From NCBI GenBank assembly GCA_002284615.2, contig MU071247.1, positions 1 through 11,755 on the forward strand: 11,755 bases of DNA, in the 5' to 3' direction. The DNA is from Dunaliella salina. Taxonomy: Eukaryota; Chlorophyta; Chlorophyceae; Chlamydomonadales; Dunaliellaceae. Positions 1 to 7,090 of this stretch are shown here, in pieces (positions within the stretch are counted from its first letter, which is position 1; the number at the start of each line of letters is the position of its first letter). Position numbers and translations under genes: made by a program. The notes below the pieces were generated by a model. That model was not told where the DNA came from and made no database searches. It saw only the letters and a program-made list of their open reading frames with translations.

Positions 1-330
1 CGCTTTGCACCCACCACAACAGATGTTAACTCAACAGGCGCTGCATTCCTCTTCCTTGACAAAGTGGTTTCTCTGTTTGGGCTTCCAAAGAAGCTTATCA
101 CTGACATGGACCCTAGATTCACAGGCAACATGTTCCAGGCGTTCTGCCAAATGTCGGCATTGAAAGCGCATTATCAACAGCATTTCATCCTCAAAACGAC
201 GGGCAAACGGAAAAATGTAATTCTGTTCTGGAGGATTTAATCAGGCACAACATTTCTCCAGGCCAAACCAACTGGGATGATTTGCTTTCAGCTGCAGAAT
301 TTGCTGTCAATAATTCCAAAAATGAAAGTA
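1..330 (+). other. Integrase catalytic core (rve) region, DD35E type
   Basis: Frame 1 shows the typical run PTTTDV, then FLFLDKVVSLFGLPKKLITD, then DPRFTGN. In frame 3 the family's STAFHPQNDGQTE motif and LEDLIRH follow, then NWDDLLSAAEFAVNNS, which matches the usual stretch with W and Y/FA.N before the core ends. Two of the three catalytic acids are visible. The frame changes between 149 and 153, where CAAATG would read through with one more base. The assignment rests on motif order and spacing. No alignment was run. Confidence 0.87.
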
Positions 331-548
331 CAGGAGAAACACCTTCATTTCTCATGCAAGGCCAACACCCGCTAACTCCTGTTACCATACAGACTGACAG
401 CACTGTACCTGCAGCAAGGCTCTTTGCATCCCAGCTTCAACAGACAATCATCAAGGTCCAGCACAGCTGGCAGAAGGCGCAGGAGAGGCAGAAGGCACAA
501 GCCAACCCACACAGGCGCGATGTGACAGGCAAAAATTTGGTGGGTGAC

Positions 549-551
549 TAA
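549..551 (+). other. In-frame TAA inactivating pol
   Basis: The stop falls in the integrase tail where family members read 'GD, one residue, VLLS'. The frame is open on both sides (153-548 and 552-917) with continuous family similarity, so it is a point nonsense change and not a natural gene end. Confidence 0.85.
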
Positions 552-599
552 GTGTTGCTCAGTACACGCAATTTGACACTCCCGGCAAAGGGCACAAGG

Positions 600-728
600 A
601 AGTTCCTACCCAAATTCATTGGGCCATTCACTATCAAGGAGTTCATTGGTAAGGTTGCTGTGCAGTTACAGTTGCCTTACACTTATCGAATTCATCCAGT
701 TTTTCATGTGTCCCTTATCAGGCCATAT
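600..728 (+). other. GPY/F-like integrase tail and HPVFHVSLIRPY motif
   Basis: The segment reads KFLPKFIGPFTI and then HPVFHVSLIRPY. This is the conserved C-terminal module of Ty3/gypsy integrases, known for multimerisation and DNA contact. A proline-rich linker (PPPP at about 753-764) separates it from the chromodomain, as in other chromoviruses. Confidence 0.85.
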
Positions 729-794
729 CATAAATCTGAGCACACTGTCACACCTCCACCGCCACTGCAAGTGGATGCTGATGGCATTCCGATT

Positions 795-917
795 TATGAG
801 GTTGAAGAGGTGCTGGAGCATAAACCATTAAAGCAGAACAGGCAGAACACCTGGCAATTTTTAATCATATGGAAAAGCTATGGCCATGAACTTAATTCGT
901 GGGAACCATATGTCGCG
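795..917 (+). other. C-terminal chromodomain of the retrotransposon integrase
   Basis: The fold's signature runs from YEVEEVLEH through FLIIWKSYG to NSWEP, about 41 residues ending at the TGA at 918-920. The three aromatic cage positions of HP1-type chromodomains appear to be kept: Tyr at 795-797, Trp at 870-872 and Tyr at 879-881, with the W-x-x-Y spacing. In chromoviruses this domain steers integration toward chromatin carrying methylated histone H3 lysine 9. The location beside a satellite array agrees with such targeting, but that link is inference. Confidence 0.85.
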
Positions 918-920
918 TGA

Positions 921-1386
921 GATGACTGCGCTGCTTCAGTTACTGCACTTCCTACCTAGGCTGGCGAGGGTACTGGCTGAGGGTTTGCTGACATGAGTGG
1001 GATTGCTGCCCCTTCTGGTAAGGCTGCTCACCTGCGCCTTGGCTGCGCGCTGCGATGAGTGCTGCGCGGCCTCGGCTAAACAGCTGGGTCTTGCAACCGG
1101 TCCATTGAGTGACCAAGATTCTACGCTGAGGGAGGTCAAGCCTATGCCATGGCACCCTTGGTGCAGGCTTGCCTAATTTGCCGTTGTGGACTTAAGGCCC
1201 GAGGGGCTAAGCAGGATGCCTGTGTGGGCTTACACTCTGCGCACGGAGCTGGGTTCAACTAGGGGCCGGAGCCATGCATGAGAGGAAAAGATCCTAGCAC
1301 TGCTTTCACCTTTCTTCTTACCAGTCGTTCCTTGTTAACGCTGGGCTCCCAATTATTGCTTCAAGGACGTCTCCCCACAAAGGCGC
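921..1386. other. Non-coding start of the retrotransposon 3' region
   Basis: No frame here shows a recognisable protein. The stretch is GC-rich around 1020-1090, with repeated CTGCGC and GCTGCG words. It lies between the pol stop and the 3' LTR and is most simply untranslated element sequence. Short open frames on both strands lack family motifs. Confidence 0.5.
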
Positions 1387-1660
1387 ATGAATTACAAGAG
1401 GAAGAAGCAAACGACAGCTGGGAACAAAACTGCACAAACCGAACTAACCACAGAGGCCACAGGAAAAAGGACATTAGAAGAAATAATTATTAAAAAGCTA
1501 ACTGCAAAAGCAGAAGCCTATGAGAGCCTCAGACAGACCACACAAAGACAGACACTGAGAGTCGGGCTCTACGAGCCCTCCTGAAGACACAGAGACAGAA
1601 AGGGAACAAGACTGCTGGGGACACAAGTCTGAAAAACCAGAGAAGCAGCAGGACTAAAAC
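1387..1660. other. T-poor, purine-rich stretch in the retrotransposon 3' region
   Basis: The plus strand is rich in A and G with few T runs. A 65-codon open frame at 1387-1584 is Lys/Thr/Glu-rich, but it has no recognised domain and its composition follows directly from the base skew, so I do not call it a gene. A small dyad, GGGCTC-tac-GAGCCC, lies at 1564-1578. Confidence 0.45.
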
Positions 1661-2260
1661 CCTTCTAAGTTGCTCTCCAAGGAGCCTGCACGAGACAAGA
1701 CAGGAGGTCTGAGCCTCTTAACAAGAAAGGGTCTGCGCATTGACATGCGCGCCCTAACACAAATCTGCTCACACACAAGCCTGGCTCTGGCGAGCCCACA
1801 AAACATCCAGGACAAGACTTAGGGAGAAGGTCTAACGGCTCAGGAAGGTCCAGCTCACACTTCAAGCAGGGGGGGACGGACAGGATGTCCGTTCCCCCCC
1901 CCCTCACGCACACCAAGGGAGCACTAGGAGTCAGAAGGCACTCCAGCCACAAGAAGGGAATGACAAAGGCAAGTTCTACACACACACACACCAGCCCAGG
2001 TCGCAGGGCATGGGAAGTCTCCTGATGGAGCATTGCTAAGAGTTCCTACTGGTCTGAGACTGTGCCTGCACGCAGCGGCTCTCCTATGATACACTAATAT
2101 TACAGAGGCACAGCTCCACGGCTAGGCGCCTGATGCAGAATGCACGCGCACGCCCACGCGCATGACACATACTCAAACATAGCCAATCCAGACATCACAT
2201 TGCAACCATATTGGGATTCTCTCGGAGACATTCCAGGGATTCCTAAGCATGGACGCAAAC
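1661..2260. other. Middle of the retrotransposon 3' region, no gene seen
   Basis: It contains a strong GC hairpin (1869-1900), a short (AC)n run at 1977-1991, and alternating purine-pyrimidine sequence around 2141-2166 (CGCGCACGC, ACGCGCATG). A 122-codon minus-strand frame at 1665-2033 shows no domain and reads through the (AC)n run, so it is not accepted. Confidence 0.45.
1869..1900. other. GC-rich inverted repeat (hairpin)
   Basis: The left arm at 1869-1882 is seven G followed by ACGGACA. The right arm at 1886-1900 is TGTCCGTT followed by C residues. They pair over about 14 bp with one bulged base and a GGA loop. The C run goes on to 1903. RNA or single-stranded DNA would fold here strongly. 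Role unknown. Confidence 0.75.
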
Positions 2261-2263
2261 GCA

Positions 2264-2590
2264 AGGCTCCTCAGGCACTCGTGCGTCCAAAGGCTAAAAG
2301 AAAACATTAAATCATGCTCGTGAGCAACATTATGCTTTCAGGCAGGCACGGAGATCTCCATCACCTAATACATGCATGCATGCACAGGAAAAGGCTTAGG
2401 CTCACAATTACTTAGGCTATACAGGCATACACAGGCTAAACGCGCAATCATAGGCACTTTCAGGCTATACTTTTCAGGCATTATCAGGCTCAAGGCTATT
2501 TTCAGGCTCTCAGGCAAATTAAGCGGTTGTTGGTTGGTCAGGCATTTTGCAAATTTCCTCCTTTTATGGCCGGGACGTCCAGAAACAGGC
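2264..2590 (+). repeat. Cluster of same-strand AGGC(T/A) motifs
   Basis: In 2392-2543 the word AGGC occurs 13 times on the plus strand, starting at 2392, 2398, 2414, 2423, 2433, 2452, 2462, 2476, 2486, 2493, 2504, 2512 and 2540. The complement GCCT does not occur there. Further copies lie at 2264, 2291, 2340, 2344 and 2586. Spacing is mostly 6-20 bp and irregular. It lies just before the polypurine tract. It could be a decayed short-period minisatellite or a protein- or RNA-binding tract. Confidence 0.6.
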
Positions 2591-2600
2591 AGGGGGGGAA
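2591..2600 (+). other. Polypurine tract (plus-strand primer site)
   Basis: AGGGGGGGAA sits directly before TGTGACGATA. A purine run followed at once by TG is the standard junction between the internal region and the 3' LTR, where plus-strand DNA synthesis starts. Confidence 0.75.
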
Positions 2601-2740
2601 TGTGACGATACCAGGCTTTCCTAGATCAGATCACCAACCACCAACTACCATCTAGGCTTAGGCTTCGGGTAAGACTGGGCTGGCCAGTTATTAGAAGGAC
2701 CGTTCCCTTCCTTACCCAGCATTTTCTGCGTATTCCTACA
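2601..2740 (+). repeat. Putative short 3' LTR (or LTR remnant) of the gypsy element
   Basis: The segment starts TGTGACG directly after the polypurine tract and ends TTCCTACA where satellite sequence starts. It therefore has TG...CA ends (extended TGT...ACA). At 140 bp it is short for a chromovirus LTR, which is often a few hundred bp, so it may carry an internal deletion. The 5' LTR is not in the window for comparison. The bases at 2741-2745 could be one half of a 5-bp target duplication; this cannot be tested here. Confidence 0.55.
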
Positions 2741-3905
2741 ACCTAGGTGCACCTGCACAACTACTGGAGGGTGTGCACTGAACAGAGCAGTAAATCTCTT
2801 TCCAAGGACAGAGCAGTTCCTAACTCGTCTTCTGCAGCTGAGATCTATTGTATTGAGGACTCCATAATGCTGTTTGCATTCTGGAACTGAGAAGTTGTTC
2901 TCCTGTTGCCTTTTCCTTCAGCTCAGTACACCTGCACATTCACTGGAGGGTGTACACTGAACAAAGCAATGAATACCTTTCCAGAGGTACAGCAGTTTCT
3001 TATGCTATCTTTTGCAGCTGAATATAAAACATTCAGGACTTCAGAATAGTGCTTTTTGCGTTTTAGAACTTAGTTGTGTTTCTTTTGCCTTTTTGTTCAC
3101 CTAGGTGCACTTGCCCATTTACTGGAGGGTGTGCACTGAATAGAGCAGCAAATATCTTTCCGAGACACACCAGTTCCGCATGTTGTCATCTGCAGCAGAA
3201 TACTTTACAATTTAGGACTTAACAATGTCACTGTTTGAATTCTGGAACTGAGTAGTTGTTCCCCTCCTGCCTTTTTTTTTCCACCCAAGTGCACTTGCTT
3301 GAAAATTTCTGAAGGGTGTGCACTAAACAGAGCAGTAAGTACCTGTCCATTGACACAGCAGTTTCTCATGCTGTCTTTTGCTGCTTATTACTTTATTCTA
3401 TAGAAATCTATAATGCTGCTGTTTGCATTCTGGAACTTAGTAGTTGTTCTCCTATTGCCTTTTCCTTCACCAAGGTGCACCTGCACATTTACAAGAGGTT
3501 GTGCACTAAACAAAGCAGTGAATATTTTCCTGGGACAAAGCAGTTTTTCATATTGATATTTTTCCTGAATGTCTTAGTATTTAGGACTCCAGAATGCTGC
3601 TCTGTATTCTGTAACTGAGTAACCGTGTTGCTAGATCCTTTTCCTTCACCTAGGTGCACTTGCACATTTACTGGAGGCTGCACACGGAACAACGCAGTGA
3701 ATGTCTTTCCAGGGTCTCAGCAGTTCTTCATGTTGCCTTCTACAGCTGAGTTATATAGTATTCGGGACTCCATAATGCTGTTAGCTTTCAGGAAGTGAGT
3801 TGTTGTGTTGCTAGAGACTTTCCTTCACCTAGGTGCACCTGCAAATGTACTGGAGGGTGTGCACAGAACAGATCTTTCTAGAAATACATTAATTCCTTTT
3901 GCATA

Positions 3906-3923
3906 TGAATACTACAGTATTCA
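3906..3923. other. Hairpin dyad of the satellite unit, 8-bp stem with 2-base centre
   Basis: TGAATACT (3906-3913), AC, AGTATTCA (3916-3923). The mirrored array holds the same dyad at 7609-7626 with centre GT. Degenerate versions lie at about 4853-4870 and 5405-5420. Confidence 0.78.
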
Positions 3924-4080
3924 GAACTTAAAAATTCTGCTGTTTCTATTCTGGAACTGAGTAGTTATCCTCCTATTGCGTTTTCCTTTACCTAACTGCA
4001 CCTGCACATTAACTGGAGGGTGTACACTGAACAGAGCAGTGAAAATGTTTCCAGGGATACAGCATTTCCTCATGTTGTCT

Positions 4081-4200
4081 TCTGCAGCTGAATTATATAG
4101 CTCGAATTATTTTAAAACAGTTTAATTTTATAGGTTGAATTAATTTAAACCAATTTAAAACATTCTGGAACTAGTAAGTTGTTCCTTTATGCCTTTTTAT
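4081..4200 (+). repeat. Variant satellite unit with an AT-rich substitution
   Basis: Here the usual AGGACT...AATGCTGCTG segment is replaced by AT-rich sequence with repeated TTTAAA and AATTTTA words. This makes the step between anchors 4022 and 4234 the longest in the array (212 bp). A related variant with TTTTAAATTGATTATACC occurs on the minus-strand side at about 7195-7260, so the change predates the duplication and inversion. Confidence 0.7.
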
Positions 4201-4568
4201 CACCCAGGTGCACCTGCACATTTACAGGAGGGTGTGCACTAAACAGAGCAGTGAATATAATTCCAAAGACACAGCAGCTCCTCGTATTGTCTTCTTCAGC
4301 TATGTACTTCAGCATTCACGACTCCCGAATACTGCTTTTTTGCATCTGAAACTGAGTGGTTGTTTTCCTGCCTGCTGTTTCTTTCACCTAGTTGCACCTT
4401 TTCATTTACTCGAGGATGTGAACTGAACAGAGCAGTGAATATATTTTTAGGGACACAGCATTTCCTCATGTTATCTTTTGCAGCTGAGTATTATAGTATA
4501 TAGGACTTGAAAATGCTGCTGTTTGCATTCTGGAACTTCAAAAGTTAATCCTTTTATGCCTTTTTCTT

Positions 4569-4621
4569 CACCTAGGTGCACCTGCACATTTACTGGAGGG
4601 TGTGCACTGAACAGAGCAGTG
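4569..4621 (+). other. Example unit showing overlapping dyads
   Basis: CACCTAGGTG (4569-4578) and AGGTGCACCT (4574-4583) are overlapping perfect 10-bp palindromes. They are followed by CACTG (4605-4609), a 7-base loop, and CAGTG (4617-4621). The same dyads recur in most units on both sides of the window, with the symmetry kept in many diverged copies. Confidence 0.8.
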
Positions 4622-4873
4622 AATATATTTCCAAGGACACAGTAGTGCCTCGTGCTGTCTTATGCAGCTCAATACTTAAAGGTTCAGGACTTTAGAATGC
4701 TGCTGTTTGCATTCTGAAAGTGAGTAGTTGTTCTCCTATTGCCTTTTCTATCACCTAGGTTCACCTGCATATTTACTGGAGGGTGTGTTCTGAACAGAGC
4801 AGTGAATATGTTTCTAGGGACACTGCAGTTCTTCGTATTGTCTTCTGCAGCCTAATACTTTAGTATTTACGAC

Positions 4874-4898
4874 TCCAGAATGCTATTTTCATTCTGGA
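4874..4898. other. Hairpin dyad of the satellite unit, 9-bp stem
   Basis: TCCAGAATG (4874-4882) pairs with CATTCTGGA (4890-4898) around a 7-base loop. Other units keep parts of it; for example AGAATGC at 4694-4700 pairs with GCATTCT at 4709-4715. Confidence 0.75.
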
Positions 4899-7063
4899 AC
4901 TGAGTAGTTATTTTCATGTTTGCCGTTTCCGTCGCCTAGGTGCACATGTTCATATACTGGAGGGTGTGCACTGAATAGAGCAGTGAAAGTCTTTCCAGAG
5001 ACACAGTATTTCCTCATGTTGTCTTCTGCAACTAAATACTGTAGGATATATGACTTTAGGAAAATGCAGCTATTTGCATTCTGGAACATGAACAGTTGAT
5101 CATTTTATGCCTTTTTCTTCAACTAGGTGCACCTGCACGTTTACTGGAGGGTGTGCACTGAACAGAGCAGTGAATATATTTCCAGGGACACAGTAGTGCC
5201 TCGTGCTGTCTTCTGCAGCTCAATACTGAAAGTTTCAGGACTTTGGAATGCTGCTGCTTGCATTCTAAAACTGAGAAGTTGTCTTCCTATTGCCTTTCCC
5301 TTCACCTAGGTTCACCTGCATATTTACTGCAGGGTGTGTTCTGAACAGAGCCGTGAATATATTTTTAGGGATATGGCAATTCCTCATCTTGCCTTCGGCA
5401 GCTTAATACTTTAGTATTCGACTCTATAATTCTATTTGCATTTTGGAACTGAGTAGTTGTTCTCTTTTGCCTTTTCCTTCACCTCAGTGTACCTGCATAT
5501 ACACTGGAGGGTGTGTACTGAACAGAGCAGTGAAGACCTTTTCAGAGTTACAGCGGGTCCTTCTGCTACCTTTTGCAGCTGAATATTAAACATCCAGGAC
5601 CTCAGAATGCTGCTTTTTGCACTTTGATACTGAGTAGTTGTGTTTCTTTTGCCTTTTCCTTCACTTAGGTGCAGTTGCACATTTACTGGAGGGTGTGCAC
5701 TGAGCAAAGCAGTAAAAATCTTTCCAGGGACACAGCAGTTCTTAATGTTGTCATCAGCTGAAACCTTAAAGAATCAGGACTTATGAATGCTGCTGTTTGA
5801 AATCTGGAACTGAGTAGTTGTTCCCCTAATGTCTTTTTCTTCACCTAGGTGCACATGCACATTTACTAGAGGGTGCGCACTGAACAGAGCAGTGAATATA
5901 TTTTCAGGGACACAGAAGTTTCACTTGCTGTCTTCTGCAGCTCAATACTGTAAGTTTTAGTACTTCAGAATGATGCTGTTTGAATTCTGGAACTGAGTAA
6001 TACTTCTCCTATTGCCTTTTCCTTCACCTTGGTGCACCTGCACATTAACTGGAGGGTGTGCACTCACCAGAGCAGTGAGTATTTTCCCAGGGACACAGCA
6101 GTTGCTCATGCTGTCTCTTTCAATTAAACTTTTTATCACTTTTTCTATCAAGAAAGCTGCTGCTTGCATTTTGGAACAGAGTAGTTGTGTTTTTAGGGAA
6201 ATTTCCTCCACCTGGGTGCACCTTCACATTCACTGGAGGGTGTGCACTGAACAAAGCAATAAATCCCATTCCGTGATACTGAAGTTTCTCATGCTGTATT
6301 TTGTAGCTGAAATGTAAGCATTCTGGAATTCAGAATTCTGCTGTTTGCATTCTGGAACAGAGTAGTTGCGTTTCTAGAGCCTTCTCCTTCACCTTGGTGC
6401 ACTTGCGCGTTAACCGGAGGGTGTGCACTGCACAGAGCAGTAAATATCGTTTCAGGGACACAGCAGTTGCGCATGCCGTCTTTTGCAGCTAAATATCTAG
6501 CACTTTGGAGTCCATAAAGCTGCTTCTTGCATTTTGGAACTGAGTAGTTGTGTTGCTAATGCCTTTTTTTTACCTAGGTGCACCTGCACATTTTCCAGAG
6601 GGTGTGTGCTAAACAGAGCAGTGAATATATTTCCAGGGACACGGCAACTTCTCATGCTGTTTTCTGAAGCTAAATACAATATTATTTCAGATTTATAAAT
6701 GCTGCTATTTGCAATCTGGAATTGAGTATTTGTGCTGCTAGAGCCTTTCCCTTCACCTAGGTGCACCTGCATAATTACTGGAAGGTGTGCACTGAACAGA
6801 GCAGTAAATCTCTTTTCAAGGACACAGCAGTTCCTAACTCGTCTTCTGCAGCTGAGGATTATTATATTGAGGACTCCATAATGCTGTTCAAATTCTGGAA
6901 CTGAGAAGTTGTTATCCTATTGCCTTTTCCTTCACCTCAGTGCACCTGCACATTTACTGGAGTGTGTATACTGAACAGAGCAGCGAATTCCTTTCCAGAG
7001 GTACAGCAGTTTCTTATGCTATTTTTTGCAGCTAAATATTAAACATTCAGGACTTCAGAATAT

Positions 7064-7090
7064 TTCCGTTGGTATTTTATTGTTGCAGAA
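7064..7090. other. Orientation switch point between the two satellite arrays
   Basis: Up to about 7063 the sequence follows a forward unit (ATTCAGGACTTCAGAATA, matching about 3036-3053). From about 7090 it reads as a reverse unit (AACATGAGGAGCTGCTGTG). The bases between match neither orientation clearly. The two edges belong to different phases of the higher-order repeat, so the switch is not the dyad centre of a perfect palindrome. Confidence 0.8.

Larger units (their letters stand above)
1..920 (+). pseudogene. pol: Pol polyprotein C-terminal end: integrase plus chromodomain, frameshifted and with an internal stop
   Basis: Reading starts in frame 1 at base 1, inside the integrase core. Frame 1 is coding-like to about 152, then the homology continues in frame 3 from 153 to a natural TGA at 918-920. 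The frame 3 part carries a TAA at 549-551, in the stretch just before the GPY/F region. The second catalytic Asp is at 103-105 (context LITDMDPRF). The catalytic Glu is at 210-212 (context DGQTE). The spacing is 104 nt; adding one lost base gives exactly 35 codons, the D-35-E spacing of retroviral-type integrases. The first catalytic Asp should lie just upstream of the window. The protein would insert element cDNA into the host chromosome. This copy cannot make a whole product. No host function is suggested. Confidence 0.88.
1..2740 (+). mobile_element. 3' part of a degenerate Ty3/gypsy LTR retrotransposon (chromovirus lineage)
   Basis: The piece runs in the expected order: integrase core, GPY/F-like region, chromodomain, long non-coding 3' region, polypurine tract, putative 3' LTR. 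The 5' LTR, gag, protease, reverse transcriptase, RNase H and the start of integrase lie before base 1 if they survive. A C-terminal chromodomain on integrase is the mark of the chromovirus branch of Ty3/gypsy. The copy is dead: coding is broken by a one-base loss near 150 and a TAA at 549-551. Its right edge abuts satellite sequence that starts cleanly at 2741, so the element probably inserted into or beside the satellite array; the left flank that would prove this is outside the window. Confidence 0.85.
2741..6760 (+). repeat. One higher-order repeat period, 22 units, about 4.01 kb
   Basis: The first two units (2741-3050) are much closer to units 23-24 (about 6758-7065) than to their neighbours. 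Both pairs share TAAATCTCTTT, CCTAACTCGTCTTCTGCAGC, GAGGACTCCATAATGCTGTT, CTGAGAAGTTGTT, CCTTTCCAGAGGTACAGCAG and TTTCTTATGCTAT in the same places. The anchors 2774 and 6787 are 4013 bp apart. Amplification therefore copied blocks of about 22 units, as in higher-order satellites. Confidence 0.8.
2741..7063 (+). repeat. Forward satellite array, 24 units of about 182 bp
   Basis: Each unit carries, in order: CACCTAGGTGCACCTGCAC, a TTTACTGGAGGGTGTGCAC block, TGAACAGAGCAGTGAATAT, CCAGGGACACAGCAGTT, CTTCTGCAGCTGAATACT, a GACTCCAGAATGCTGCTG block, TTTGCATTCTGGAACTGAG, then TAGTTGTTCTCCTATTG before a CCTTTTCCTTCA stretch. The 24 GTGCAC-equivalent anchors are at 2774, 2952, 3131, 3318, 3501, 3678, 3859, 4022, 4234, 4418, 4602, 4785, 4966, 5153, 5336, 5513, 5695, 5875, 6058, 6242, 6423, 6604, 6787 and 6966. 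The mean step is 182 bp, with outliers of 163 and 212. Units differ by many substitutions and small indels. The period is not a fixed multiple of three and stops occur in every frame, so it is not a protein repeat. Confidence 0.93.

Noticed and set aside
936..1155. Minus-strand frames of 67 codons in the GC-rich segment
   Set aside because: Two overlapping frames in a high-GC stretch, with no motif or family resemblance.
1180..1270. Possible tRNA-like region, because GGTTCAACT resembles a B box
   Set aside because: No matching A box at the right distance, and no cloverleaf pairing could be drawn.
1278..1584. Two overlapping small open frames (71 and 65 codons) in the gypsy 3' region, possibly an extra or env-like gene
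   Set aside because: No signal peptide, membrane segment or recognised motif. The Lys/Thr/Glu-rich composition follows the local base skew.
1665..2033. 122-codon minus-strand open frame
   Set aside because: It is antisense to the element, reads through an (AC)n run and the G/C homopolymers, and shows no domain.
2770..2800. Hormone-receptor-like half site (GAACAGAGC) and E-box (CACCTG) repeated in every unit
   Set aside because: These words are present only because the monomer is repeated. Nothing else supports regulation, and the sites vary between units.
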